A stretch of DNA of 64,000 bases from Pedobacter psychrotolerans (lineage in GTDB: Bacteria; Bacteroidota; Bacteroidia; Sphingobacteriales; Sphingobacteriaceae). Position 1 is the first letter of the stretch, and every line of letters begins with the position of its first letter. Below, one piece after another: positions 1 to 8,565 of this stretch. A program made the translations under genes and the position numbers. The stretch lies in NCBI RefSeq assembly GCF_004340665.1, contig NZ_SLWO01000007.1, positions 261,720 through 325,719 of the forward strand, in the 5' to 3' direction. The notes under the pieces were generated by a model that saw only the letters and a list, made by a program, of their open reading frames with translations, did no database searches and was not told the DNA's origin.

Positions 1-197
1 AAATGAACCTTTAAATTCGGTCAATAATGGTGAGCAATTCGAACCAATTTGTTGATGAATTGATTGGAAAGGCGGTTTCACGAAAATTTCAAAGTCATGA
101 TCTCTAACTATGTGAGAAGAATCCAGCAACTACAATTAATTACCTAACAAGGCACGAATTTAATTTTACTGGCGAGTTATTAGAGCGTAGAAAACTT

Positions 198-1361
198 TTA
201 TATAGTTTTGGAACGCAAAACTCTTCCTTTTTCCAAATAACTCCTTAAGGCAATCATCATAAAAGCCAGAGCACCAAATACAAGGCCAATCCAGGGATTG
301 TAAACAACCCCTTTAGATACAATCATCCACCCTCCAAGAGTTGTTCCTATGGTCACTCCAAAATTACCAAACGAAGTGGCCAAACTATTCGCAAATTCCA
401 GCGAATTAGGGGCAGCGGAAATCATGTATGTAGATGCATTCAGAAAACTTGGAGAATACAGGAAGCCCCAGATTGCGACCACAATCAAAGTCGCAGTAGT
501 ATTTCCTCCCGAGAAATGCAATAATATAGGAACCAGTATAGTTCCTGAAAGAAAAAAGGCAGTAGTTCCGGTGATGTTTCTATTCAGCATTTTACCTGAA
601 ATCCAGGTAGACAAAACCCCCATAATTCCAAATATCAGCAGCATCAGGCTCACCCGCTTATCATCCATCCCCTTCGACTTGTTCAGGTATTCGGCAAAAT
701 AGCTGTACGTTGAAAACCAAGCTATGATCATGAACAAATTCATTGCGATACTAACGATAAATGTCGGTTTACCAAGTATCCTCACCTGGCTACCAAAAGA
801 CTTCTTTTCTTTTACAGGCATGTCTGGCAGTATGAAATAAATTCCTGCGAAGGCGATAACACTTACTATAGTCTGTACAAAAAAAGAATATTCCCATGAC
901 CACAGGCTTGCCAGGTAGGTAGCAAAGGGAACCGTAGTAACCATCGCAATAGCAACACCACTAAAAACAATACTCATGAGGCCGTTTTCATTTTTTTTAT
1001 CTGCGCCTGAAACTGCTACCGACAATGCCGTTGCGATATAAACTGGCTGGAGAAATGCAGGCAAGATTCTCACCAGCATCAATAGCCAAAAAGGTGGAGA
1101 AAACGATGACACCAATCCAGTTAGCACAAAAATAGAAATAGCTGTCAGCATGATTTTTTTACGATCGAAACCAGATGCCAGTAAGGTCATGAAAGGTCCG
1201 GTCAAGGCAATAATTAATGCAAACGCACTTAAAAGATACCCAGCAATATCAATACTTATTTTGTAGTAATCAGCGATTTGTGGTAAAATACCAATCACAC
1301 CGAATTCAGTGGTGATTACCCCAATAAAACCAAGGCAACCGATGTAAGCATACTTTTTCAT
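198..1361 (-). CDS. MFS transporter, drug/sugar efflux (DHA1-like)
   Basis: A 387-residue, very hydrophobic protein with about 12 predicted membrane segments, the usual length for a major facilitator efflux pump in the inner membrane. It begins MKKYAYIGCLGFIG and has a basic loop after the second segment (LASGFDRKKIM, near residue 65), which fits the family's A-motif loop. It starts 2 bp after the stop of the alpha/beta hydrolase gene, so the two were probably one transcript; an HxlR regulator is divergent. This layout suggests export of a small compound, perhaps the hydrolase substrate or product. The substrate cannot be read from the sequence. Family call is firm, specificity unknown. Confidence 0.85.
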   Translation of the reverse strand: MKKYAYIGCLGFIGVITTEFGVIGILPQIADYYKISIDIAGYLLSAFALIIALTGPFMTLLASGFDRKKIMLTAISIFVLTGLVSSFSPPFWLLMLVRILPAFLQPVYIATALSVAVSGADKKNENGLMSIVFSGVAIAMVTTVPFATYLASLWSWEYSFFVQTIVSVIAFAGIYFILPDMPVKEKKSFGSQVRILGKPTFIVSIAMNLFMIIAWFSTYSYFAEYLNKSKGMDDKRVSLMLLIFGIMGVLSTWISGKMLNRNITGTTAFFLSGTILVPILLHFSGGNTTATLIVVAIWGFLYSPSFLNASTYMISAAPNSLEFANSLATSFGNFGVTIGTTLGGWMIVSKGVVYNPWIGLVFGALAFMMIALRSYLEKGRVLRSKTI

Positions 1362-1363
1362 CT

Positions 1364-2271
1364 CTATACGCTGTGTTGAGTGTAAAACCTAACCATATCA
1401 TCCATTAAGGCAGCGCTCTGATCGATCACTCCACCCATTTGAAAAAACCCATGTATCATGCCATCATAAGTTAATTCAGTAATACTTACACCATTTTGCT
1501 TTAGCTTCTCCCCGTACATAATACCTTCATCCCTTAGCGGATCATATTCGGCAGTAGCAATAAAAGTCGGAGGCAATCCGCGAAAACTAGTCTGCAACAA
1601 AGGGACGGCATCAGGATTGAAACAATCATCCGCATTTGACAAATACCACCGCCATGCCTGAGCCCCGCTTTTTGCATCAAGCAGTGGTCCATCTTTGAAC
1701 ATTTCCCAGGAACCTGTTTCAAGTGAGCAGTCCGTTACCGGATAGATCAATAACTGGCAATTGATCTTTGTTGCAAACTTACCAGTCAATGTAGCAACCA
1801 AAGCCCCGCCTGCACTATCTCCGGCGAGTGAGACTTTGTTAGGGTTAACATTGATCGCTGCCGCATTTTCAAACAACCACTCCAGTGCAATGATTCCATC
1901 GTTTAAACCGGCAGGAAAGGGATGCTCGGGAGCCAGCCTGTAATCAACAGCAATAATAACGGCCAAGGACAGATTTGACAGCCTGCGCAGTGGGGTGTCT
2001 CCAGATCTCCGGAATTAAACCACCCTCCATGAAAATAAACAATTACAGGTAGATTATCCTGTCCGGAAGGACGGTAAACCCTAAGCCTGATCTGGTCAGC
2101 TTCTCCCTGAATTATGATATCCTCAACCTTAAAAACAGCTTCTTTTTCTCCTGCCAAGGGAATAAACTTTTCATAAAACGCTCTTCCTTTTTCCCAGAGA
2201 TTTATGTTGTCGTTTACTTCTATGGAACCGATGTAGGTCAGTGCTTGCTGCACCTGCGATGATAACTGCAT
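1364..2271 (-). pseudogene. alpha/beta hydrolase (HSL/lipase-like), frameshifted
   Basis: The two halves of a hormone-sensitive-lipase-type esterase lie in different frames. The N-terminal part (2271 down to about 2000) carries the oxyanion-hole motif VYFHGGW followed by SGDLET. The C-terminal part (from about 2000 to 1364) carries DYRLAPEHPFPAG, the nucleophile elbow GDSAGG, the acid region EYDPLRDEG and the histidine motif DGMIHGFF. The frames fit a single missing base near 1990-2003: after GDLET the other frame continues TPLRRLSNLSLAVIIAVDYRLAP, the expected family sequence. All catalytic motifs survive, so the lesion is recent or a sequencing error. The second half could start at a TTG at 1966, but that would lack the oxyanion hole. 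Next gene is the MFS pump, 2 bp downstream. Confidence 0.8.
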
Positions 2272-2301
2272 ATATATGTATTTCGTAAAAATTTAAAATT
2301 G

Positions 2302-2373
2302 AAGTGCAAATGTATAGGGCACTTGTTACTTTTGCTCGCAACACAGTCAATTGTTCGGTGCTAACAAATTTGT
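2302..2373. promoter_or_regulatory. divergent promoter region with two palindromes
   Basis: The gap between the hydrolase and hxlR genes holds an inverted repeat AAGTGC-N11-GCACTT (2302-2324) and a perfect 10-bp palindrome ACAAATTTGT (2364-2373) six bases before the hxlR start. A TACATTTG box on the minus strand (2307-2314) lies inside the first repeat, and a TACTTTTG box on the plus strand spans 2327-2334; both fit the Bacteroidota -7 pattern TAnnTTTG. I saw no -33 TTG at ideal spacing. The palindromes are candidate HxlR operators (inference). Confidence 0.4.
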
Positions 2374-2378
2374 AAGTA

Positions 2379-2753
2379 ATGGGAAAAAGGAAAGAAAGTT
2401 CAACCAACATGGTCAATGAAAAATGCATTACCGAAGGCTGTGACCTCACTTATGCGGTTTGTAAAATGGGCGGCCGATGGAAACTGCTTATTCTATGTAA
2501 GCTTGAGCACGGCAAGCTAAGGTTTGGAGAAATCAAAAAATTGATCCCCAATATCAGTGAACGCATGCTGACCCTCCAACTTCGGGAACTTGAAAAAGAT
2601 GGGTTGGTGAAACGGACAGTTTATGCAGAAGTTCCTCCAAGAGTTGATTATGAGCTTAGTACCATGTCCAAGGAGCTAATCCCTATCTGGTTACAATTAA
2701 GCAATTGGGGAGCTAAACATCGGCAAAACCAAGAATACCAGATTTCGGCCTGA
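2379..2753 (+). CDS. HxlR-family winged-helix transcriptional regulator
   Basis: A 124-residue protein of the usual HxlR length. Recognisable segments are CDLTYAVCKMGGRWKLLILCKL (residues about 21-42, with the family Cys and GG.WK..IL), LRFGEIKKLIPNISERMLTLQLRELEKDGLV (recognition helix and wing) and VDYELSTMSKELIPI. HxlR proteins bind DNA as dimers and often respond to reactive or electrophilic compounds through the N-terminal Cys. It is divergent from the hydrolase-MFS pair and probably controls it. An internal ATG at 2409 is a possible later start; the first ATG is kept because of the palindrome and -7 box just upstream. Confidence 0.88.
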   Translation: MGKRKESSTNMVNEKCITEGCDLTYAVCKMGGRWKLLILCKLEHGKLRFGEIKKLIPNISERMLTLQLRELEKDGLVKRTVYAEVPPRVDYELSTMSKELIPIWLQLSNWGAKHRQNQEYQISA

Positions 2754-3080
2754 ACAAGTTTCTGAATGTTCCAACCAGCAATGCGTAAGTGGAGATAACC
2801 ATTTCTGATTAACCTAAGCTTTGAAAATGGCGATAGATTACCTGACAAAACAAGAAATGAACATCAAAAAAATCCATGCTACACCAGCACCTGGATTTAC
2901 CGAAAAATCAGTTCCTATGGTACTACAGGTAAGCCTATCTAAAAGGCAATATTCTAAATATATAAGTTGGTTTGAATAGTAGCAACAATAGAAATAATCA
3001 ATTGGTATCAGTAAAAAATTAAGCATCAGTTTCAGCAGTCATCGCAAATTTTATTGCAAAATTATCGTATCAAGAAGGCT
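2754..3080. other. 327-bp stretch without a convincing gene
   Basis: Short open frames occur, for example a 50-codon frame from the ATG at 2827 on the plus strand, but none resembles a known family or has a clear start signal. The stretch marks the left edge of the decayed accessory island. Confidence 0.4.
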
Positions 3081-3431
3081 TTATAAATATGCCGCTTTAA
3101 ATGCCTTTACTATTGAAGTCCGTATATTTTGCCAGTCCTTTTCTGATAGCTTAACCACAACCATTGTGTCGTCACTACGAAGTGCCATTGAAATTGTTTC
3201 ATCATTTACTTTGTCGGCACCCCAATAAAAAGTATAGGTAAATTCATTTATATAAAATTTAACCATTCCGTTATTACCCGGGTCAATACCAACAAAGTCC
3301 GTCTCTAACTCTACATTTACACATGTCATCATTACACAGGGAAATGACGCTTCACTAAGAGGGCTATGTTTCAATACTGAGAGCCTCAATTCCTCTTCTT
3401 GTTCCTCAGAAAGCTTAAATTCTTCGAACAT
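3081..3431 (-). CDS. small hypothetical acidic protein
   Basis: The frame is open up to 3512, but the ATG at 3431 (MFEEFKLSEEQEEELRL) gives a natural acidic start; the longer version begins with low-quality residues running back toward the VgrG junction. The protein of about 116 residues has no signal peptide or membrane segment. It contains GIDPGNNGMVKFYINEFTYTF and ends DWQNIRTSIVKAFKAAYL. I do not recognise the family. Its place directly behind a VgrG fragment would suit an immunity or adaptor protein of a contact-dependent system, but that is context only. Confidence 0.45.
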   Translation of the reverse strand: MFEEFKLSEEQEEELRLSVLKHSPLSEASFPCVMMTCVNVELETDFVGIDPGNNGMVKFYINEFTYTFYWGADKVNDETISMALRSDDTMVVVKLSEKDWQNIRTSIVKAFKAAYL

Positions 3432-3574
3432 TGAATGTGAAGTTATGCTCGCTAAAGCAAAGACTCTAAAAAAGCTTGAATTTCGAAAAGTCGATTCCTT
3501 TACAGAGAACAATGTTTACTCCAGGGTTGGGAGTTAGTTGCTCAAAATTATCTTCGGGTTGCAAATAAGACTTC

Positions 3575-3766
3575 CTAATAGAATGTGTTATTTGCATACC
3601 TTTCCAATTGTCCAAGGATGCGGTTGTCCGCGCCGCCACCAAGACCAACGCCACCGTGGAACATGCCGCCCATGACGAATGGCCTGTCCGGATGGTTGTG
3701 CACAAAGCCCAACATCACCTGATCGCCAACTTCAGGGATTTTCAGAATTTTAAAGAAATGTTTTTT
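3575..3766 (-). pseudogene. VgrG / gp5-like spike protein fragment
   Basis: Translated on the minus strand, this stretch reads HFFKILKIPEVGDQVMLG, then FVHNHPDRPFVMGGMFHG, then a Gly-rich GADNR and a stop at 3575. The pattern P-E-V-G-D-x-V-x-x-G-F followed by D-R-P-F-V-x-G is the OB-fold core of VgrG/phage baseplate spikes (T6SS spike in Bacteroidota). A TAA sits at 3767-3769, so only about 60 residues of a protein normally above 550 remain. The needle repeats that should follow GADN are missing. Clear remnant of a type VI secretion or contractile-injection locus; no other T6SS gene is visible here. Confidence 0.75.
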
Positions 3767-3818
3767 TTAACTCCAAAAAAGAATTGGAATATCTTGATTA
3801 ATTGGTTTTCTTACTGTA

Positions 3819-5084
3819 CTAATAGGAATAAGTTTCAGATTCATCTGAATTATTGCTGATAATTTCTTTTTTTACTATTTGTCCTAAATTATTATAAGCA
3901 TAATTAATTTTTTCTTGCAAGTAAATTTGTTCCTCTTCAACATATTTATTTCCGTTACTGAAATGATTTATAACCTTTTTTGTTGACTTGGTAAGATTCT
4001 TTCCTGAATATTGATATGAAAAGTTAGTTATTGAAGTAAAGAAATTTTTATTTTTTTTATATTCTTCCCACGCATATTCAGTTTGTTCTTTTTCATTCAA
4101 ATCCTGCCATTGCTGATTTACAAGTTTGGTAGAATTATTGAAATGAGCTTCTTTCTTAATTTCTTTGACTAATTTATTTTCTTCATCATACTCAAGCAAA
4201 TTTTCTTTAAAATCATTAATTACTGTTGTTTTTGCAGTTTCTTCCTCTTTTTTATAAATTGTCTCATAAATTAATTCTTTTACTAGTAAGCTTTTCTCAT
4301 TGTAATTATATTGAAAACTTTTTTTCCCATCTTCAGATTGTCTTTTAACTAATTGATTTTTGGAATCATATTCGTAATTTAATATATATCTTTCATCTCG
4401 GATGATATTGCCATTTGGAGCTATTTCTTTTTGCCATACACTTTCTTTTACAATTTGGTCTTTATCATTGTAGGTATAAGTTCTTTTTGATTTTAATTCA
4501 GAATAATTTTTTTCCTGCTCAACAAGTCTTGCTTTTTCATCATACTTATTCTCCATCAATGTTTTATCAATGATCTTATCTTCAATAATTTTCAGGAGTT
4601 GACCATATTTATTATATTCATACGAATATTTACTTTTTCCGTTTGGAAGATTTTTTTCAATACTTCTCATTAACCCCAAATCATTAAATTCTATGAATGT
4701 AAAAAAGTCTCCTCCTGCTGTTCCACTTTGATTGATTGAATATTTATAAAAAGTTGAATATTTTTTTGGTAAAAAATATTTGGTATTACTAATCATTATT
4801 AAATCATTTGTATTAAATAATAAAGGATCTCTTACATCAAAAGTGTATGATTTCAGATTAGTTTCCATATAAACTATATGTCGGTTTGTTGGAGCATAAA
4901 GTAACACAACATCTCCATTTTTTACATATGCTTGTTTTTTATTTGGATACAGTTCTGAGGTATTAAACTTATCAACCGATTTATTATTTTCCTGCATATT
5001 TTGACTATTTGAATGGCAATTTATTGCTAAAATGGTTAGTATTAATATCTGAGATATTATCGATGTTTTATTTTTTAGCTTCAT
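3819..5084 (-). CDS. lipoprotein with YD/RHS-like repeats
   Basis: A 421-residue protein with a hydrophobic N-terminus (about residues 10-23) ending in a lipobox-like LAINC, so probably a surface or periplasmic lipoprotein. From about residue 150 it carries loose repeats of the form Y-x-Y-[ND]-x-x-x-[QL]-[LI]-[VL]-K, e.g. YEYNKYGQLLKI, YTYNDKDQIVKE, YEYDSKNQLVKR and YAYNNLGQIVKK, like RHS/YD repeats. It is Lys/Asn rich and more AT-rich than nearby housekeeping genes, which suggests transfer. It lies beside a VgrG remnant, so it may belong to a former effector/immunity module; no toxin domain is visible. Its start overlaps the end of the upstream small frame. Confidence 0.65.
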   Translation of the reverse strand: MKLKNKTSIISQILILTILAINCHSNSQNMQENNKSVDKFNTSELYPNKKQAYVKNGDVVLLYAPTNRHIVYMETNLKSYTFDVRDPLLFNTNDLIMISNTKYFLPKKYSTFYKYSINQSGTAGGDFFTFIEFNDLGLMRSIEKNLPNGKSKYSYEYNKYGQLLKIIEDKIIDKTLMENKYDEKARLVEQEKNYSELKSKRTYTYNDKDQIVKESVWQKEIAPNGNIIRDERYILNYEYDSKNQLVKRQSEDGKKSFQYNYNEKSLLVKELIYETIYKKEEETAKTTVINDFKENLLEYDEENKLVKEIKKEAHFNNSTKLVNQQWQDLNEKEQTEYAWEEYKKNKNFFTSITNFSYQYSGKNLTKSTKKVINHFSNGNKYVEEEQIYLQEKINYAYNNLGQIVKKEIISNNSDESETYSY

Positions 5085-5253
5085 TTTTTTTATATTTATC
5101 TATTGATTTCATATCATCTGTATCTTTATGTATTCTTTCCCATTGCCATTTCCAAAAAGTAATTAATCTATCCCCATAAATATAGTCCCTCAATATTTTC
5201 AGAGTCGCTACAATTAACGCAACCTGTTCAGCCCATTTCCCAACTGATGCCAC
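5068..5253 (-). CDS. small hypothetical protein, possibly the tail of a decayed gene
   Basis: A 61-codon frame starting at a GTG, with a stop immediately upstream in frame. It has a short hydrophobic stretch (EQVALIVATLKIL) and a basic, Trp-rich tail (LITFWKWQWERIHKD). It overlaps the lipoprotein start by 17 bp and the end of the pseudogene upstream by 26 bp. It may be translated, or it may be the C-terminal end of a larger lost protein. Not recognised. Confidence 0.3.
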   Translation of the reverse strand: MASVGKWAEQVALIVATLKILRDYIYGDRLITFWKWQWERIHKDTDDMKSIDKYKKNEAKK

Positions 5254-6036
5254 CTACCTTTTCAACTACTTCTATTTTTTCCTCCACTAACGTTACAAAC
5301 TCAACCTCCACCCCATCCTGCAAATGCCAGGCATGAGAAATCTGGCAGCCATAATAGCGTTTGTCGTCATTTGGTATTCCCTCGCTCAAGTAAGAAATAC
5401 CCAAAGCAATGATCAGTGCTCTGGCACCTTTTTGCGTTGTTTTTAGCATTAATTTTGCCCTTGGGAAATCTGTAAGATTTAGCGGAATTTCCATATCATT
5501 AACTTTAATCAATTCACAATGTTCTCCATCCAGTTCGAAATTAAAAACCATAACCTGTAATACCGCACAACTGGCCTTAGGTATAACCCGGACAAACTGC
5601 TCAAGCTTAGTTTTAGAAAATTCCAGTTCGAGTATCCCATCAGACTGAATTTTAGTGCCCAGTGGTTGGAACAATAGCTTACTTAAAGGCGCAACAACAT
5701 TGAACTCAAAGCTCCGAAGCAGGCCAAGGTTCCCATCAATGAGCTTTTTATTTCCAGCGTGCGCTTTGTGGATGCTTTAAAAATCTCCATCACCTTTTTA
5801 TTAAGGCGATTGACCAGATCCCCATCCGCATATCATTTAACGAGGGGCGAAAAGGCCGCTCTGATATAAGCTGCCGTGCGACTGGCCGCTCCAAAATCTC
5901 GACCGCTTTTCTTGCTGTTCTTAGAAAGCTGATAAGACGTCACTTGCTGTCGCACAACTTTTGTTTTTCCCCGATTGTAAAAAACAAGGTCGCCCAGTTT
6001 ACCAGGAAAACTGATCATTCCATTTAATGTTGCCAT
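5228..6036 (-). pseudogene. Bacteroidota hypothetical protein, nonsense codon plus frameshift
   Basis: One coding sequence can be followed through two lesions. It starts MATLNGMISFPGKLGDLVFY at 6036 and runs to an in-frame TGA at 5833-5835 after AAFSPLVK. The same frame continues YADGDLVNRLNKKVMEIFKA. Near 5756-5760 the frame shifts as if one base were lost and continues GNKKLIDGNLGLL, then SFEFNVVAPLSKLLFQPLG, to the stop at 5228. CGA-to-TGA would explain the nonsense codon (V-K-R-Y). The intact protein would be about 268 residues. I recognise the N-terminal pattern from recurrent Bacteroidota hypothetical proteins but know no function. Two independent lesions make a sequencing error unlikely. 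Confidence 0.7.
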
Positions 6037-6075
6037 AATAATTGAGTATATTAGCGTAAGCAAGGGAATGATCAA

Positions 6076-6580
6076 TTAAATATAGCATTTTTCCTGCTTA
6101 TCCAAAAAAAATAGATTTCTTTACCCCGCCTCCATTCCACATTAACCCCACCTTTAACCCACCTTTGATCCACCTATACTTAGCCTTTGCTTCGTATATG
6201 ATAGCATATTGTTTGATGTGCTACTTTATATTTTGGCAACAAATGAAGATGCTGCTAGAATCCTGTGCAATACTATCCTTTGGCCAAAGGCTAAACAAAT
6301 ACGAACAAAAAATGAATAAGACTTAAATCTTGCTCAATCAGATCTTTAAAAAATGATGCAGCAATTTGAAAGGAGATGGATTTTAAAATCATAATCATCA
6401 GTTTGATTTCTGAATTCCAGCGATCATATTTCCAATTCAGGCTTGAGTGTTCGGCCCATAAATTAATGAATCCTGAATAAGTCGTTTATTTTTTAGAAGA
6501 TTGAAATAAATTGGAGTCCGATGTCGAACACAATCAATTGATGAAATAACCGAATAATGTATTTTAAGAGCAAACTGTCA
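6076..6580. other. 505-bp intergenic, no gene seen
   Basis: AT-rich sequence with a C-rich stretch near 6125-6175 where short phrases such as ACCCCACC, ACCCACC and ATCCACC recur. No open frame of substance on either strand. It separates the decayed island from tRNA-His. Confidence 0.4.
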
Positions 6581-6613
6581 AAAAAAAAGGTCTCAACGTA
6601 TGTCAAGACCTTT
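6581..6613 (-). terminator. terminator of tRNA-His
   Basis: On the minus strand, stem AAAGGTCT (6613-6606) and its complement (6593-6586) enclose a 12-nt loop and are followed by an uninterrupted T run down to 6581. It lies 11 bp after the tRNA 3' end. Confidence 0.7.
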
Positions 6614-6623
6614 CAAAATTCTG

Positions 6624-6698
6624 GGTGGCTGATGGGGCTCGAACCCACGACCCTCGGCACCACAAACCAATACTCTAACCAACTGAGCTACAACCACC
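6624..6698 (-). tRNA. tRNA-His (anticodon GTG)
   Basis: Reads as a full cloverleaf on the minus strand: acceptor GTGGTTG/CAGCCAC, D-arm with AGCTCAGTTGGTTAGAG, anticodon stem TTGGT/GCCGA with loop TTGTGGT (anticodon GTG), T-loop TTCGAGC. The extra G at -1 (6698) opposite discriminator C73 (6624) is the tRNA-His identity element. CCA is not encoded. It sits next to the decayed mobile island, as integration sites often do, but no attachment-site repeat was seen. Confidence 0.92.
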
Positions 6699-6873
6699 GT
6701 ATTTTTTAGTGTCACAAAAGTACGATTTTTACTAATCTCTGCAAATATTTTTATCAAAGAATTAATAACTAACTTTTAATTGCTTAAAATTCAATTATTT
6801 GAAATGAAAATAATTTTTCACATCCACATAAAACAACCAGTTTTAAACCTAAAAACATAACTTTACCCTGTTT

Positions 6874-7341
6874 ATGATTGAGATTTATACAGACGGAGCA
6901 GCCAGTGGAAACCCCGGACCAGGTGGCTGGGGAACTATTTTAAGAGCAGGACAACACTATAAAGAATTAAGTGGCGGGTTCAGAATGACCACCAATAACC
7001 GCATGGAATTATTGGCCGTAATTAAAGGTCTGGAAGCACTGAAAAGTTTAAATCAGGAAGTAACGGTTTACTCCGATTCAAAATATGTAGTAGATGCAGT
7101 AGAAAAGAAATGGCTTTTCGGTTGGGTAACTAAAAACTTTAAGGATAAAAAAAACAAGGACCTCTGGATCCGCTTCCTCGAATTATACAAACTGCATAAG
7201 GTGAAATTCATTTGGATTAAAGGCCACAATGATCACCCTGAAAATGAGCGCTGCGACAGACTAGCGGTATTTGCTTCACAAGACAAACAAAACCTGGCAA
7301 TAGACACATTTTTTGAGGCAGAGCGAAAAAAAATGCTTTAA
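6874..7341 (+). CDS. rnhA: ribonuclease HI
   Basis: A 155-residue RNase H that cleaves the RNA strand of RNA-DNA hybrids in the cytoplasm. The catalytic carboxylates are in place: D7 (YTDGAASGNPGPGGWG), E45 (NNRMELLAVI), D68 (YSDSKYVVDA) and D128 (NERCDRLA), with H118 in KGHN. Length equals E. coli RNase HI. It starts at the first ATG; a TAACTTTA near 6858-6865 may be a weak -7 box. It stands alone between tRNA-His and the convergent fbp gene. Confidence 0.95.
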   Translation: MIEIYTDGAASGNPGPGGWGTILRAGQHYKELSGGFRMTTNNRMELLAVIKGLEALKSLNQEVTVYSDSKYVVDAVEKKWLFGWVTKNFKDKKNKDLWIRFLELYKLHKVKFIWIKGHNDHPENERCDRLAVFASQDKQNLAIDTFFEAERKKML

Positions 7342-7478
7342 GTAAATAGAAAGCTCGTTTAAGTGAAATTTACCCAGGTAATGATTTTGTGGCTGCCGAT
7401 GGATTTATTCAATCAGACAGCCACAACTTTAGTTCGTCTATTTTTTGAAAATAATGGGAAATGATTAAAACCTTGATG

Positions 7479-8546
7479 TTAGTCTATACCGCCTATTACA
7501 CCCATTCCTTCCAATTTAGCTTCCACCCGATCAGATCTGGAAATACCATTTAACATCATTTCTTCTGCCTTTTCCACCATCCGGATAGAACCGATAAAAA
7601 TAGGAACGCGTTGATGAACCTCTGTAGGCTGAATTTCCAAAATCCGTTCAAAACCGGTACTTGCTTTGCCCCCAGCCTGCTCAATAATAAAGGCCATAGG
7701 ATTACATTCATAAAGCAATCTCAGCTTGCCTTCAGGTGAGCGGGCTGTAGTAGGGTAGATATATATTCCGCCATTGATCAAACTTCTATGAATATCTCCA
7801 ACCATAGAGCCGATGTAACGTGAAGTATAAGGTCTGTTAGAAGCCTCATCTTCCACCTGGCAATACTTAATATATTGCTTAACACCCTCAGGAAAATGAA
7901 CGTAGTTTCCTTCATTGATGGAATAAGTAGCACCCGTTTCCGGGATTTTCATTTCCGGGTGAGAAAGACAGAATTCACCAATGGAAGGATCGAGCGTAAA
8001 ACCATTCACACCCTTTCCAGTGGTGTAAACCAACATGGTAGAAGAGCCATAAATGATATATCCTGCCGCCACCTGTTCCGTACCCTTCTGCAACACATCT
8101 TTAATACTGGCCTTTCCTTCTAAAGATTTACGCCGGTAAATTGAAAAAACCGTACCCACTGCAACATTAACATCCGTATTGGAAGAACCATCCATTGGAT
8201 CAATACAAACTATATATTTAGCATTCTGCGAAACAGGCGAATCAATATGAATAATCTCTTCCTCCTCTTCAGTGGCAATGATACAACATTCGCCACCACT
8301 GGTTAGGGCCGCTATAAATTGTTGATCGGCGTATACATCAAGTTTTTTTTGTTTCTCACCTTGTATATTGATCGTACCTACATGGCCAATCATATCAACC
8401 AAACCAGCTTTGTTGATTTCCCTGTTTACAATTTTTGCAGCAATTGCAATATCCCGCAACAACCTCGAAAGTTCTCCTTTTGCATAGGGAAAATCTGCTT
8501 GTTTTTCAATAATAAATTGCCCTAATGTGACTACCCCAAAACCCAT
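7479..8546 (-). CDS. fbp: fructose-1,6-bisphosphatase, class I
   Basis: A 355-residue class I FBPase, the gluconeogenic enzyme that converts fructose-1,6-bisphosphate to fructose-6-phosphate. It shows the metal-binding DPMDGSSNTDVNVAVGTVFS (about residues 117-136), ATEEEEEI upstream of it, and the substrate-binding GGIYIYPTTARSPEGKLRLLYE with the metal-site Glu in CNPMAFI.EQAGG. Length is normal. It starts 19 bp after the metallophosphoesterase gene on the same strand, so they may share a transcript. Confidence 0.95.
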   Translation of the reverse strand: MGFGVVTLGQFIIEKQADFPYAKGELSRLLRDIAIAAKIVNREINKAGLVDMIGHVGTINIQGEKQKKLDVYADQQFIAALTSGGECCIIATEEEEEIIHIDSPVSQNAKYIVCIDPMDGSSNTDVNVAVGTVFSIYRRKSLEGKASIKDVLQKGTEQVAAGYIIYGSSTMLVYTTGKGVNGFTLDPSIGEFCLSHPEMKIPETGATYSINEGNYVHFPEGVKQYIKYCQVEDEASNRPYTSRYIGSMVGDIHRSLINGGIYIYPTTARSPEGKLRLLYECNPMAFIIEQAGGKASTGFERILEIQPTEVHQRVPIFIGSIRMVEKAEEMMLNGISRSDRVEAKLEGMGVIGGID

Positions 8547-8565
8547 ACTTAGTGTATATTTTACA

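Noticed and set aside
2827..2979. 50-codon plus-strand frame after hxlR
   Set aside because: No recognisable motif, no promoter or start signal; length expected by chance.
3608..3859. Plus-strand frame of 83 codons
   Set aside because: Antisense to the VgrG fragment, whose minus-strand translation matches a known fold; the plus frame has no character.
6624..6698. tRNA-His as proven integration site of the island
   Set aside because: No repeated copy of the tRNA 3' end was seen on the far side of the island and no integrase gene is present; kept only as a possibility.
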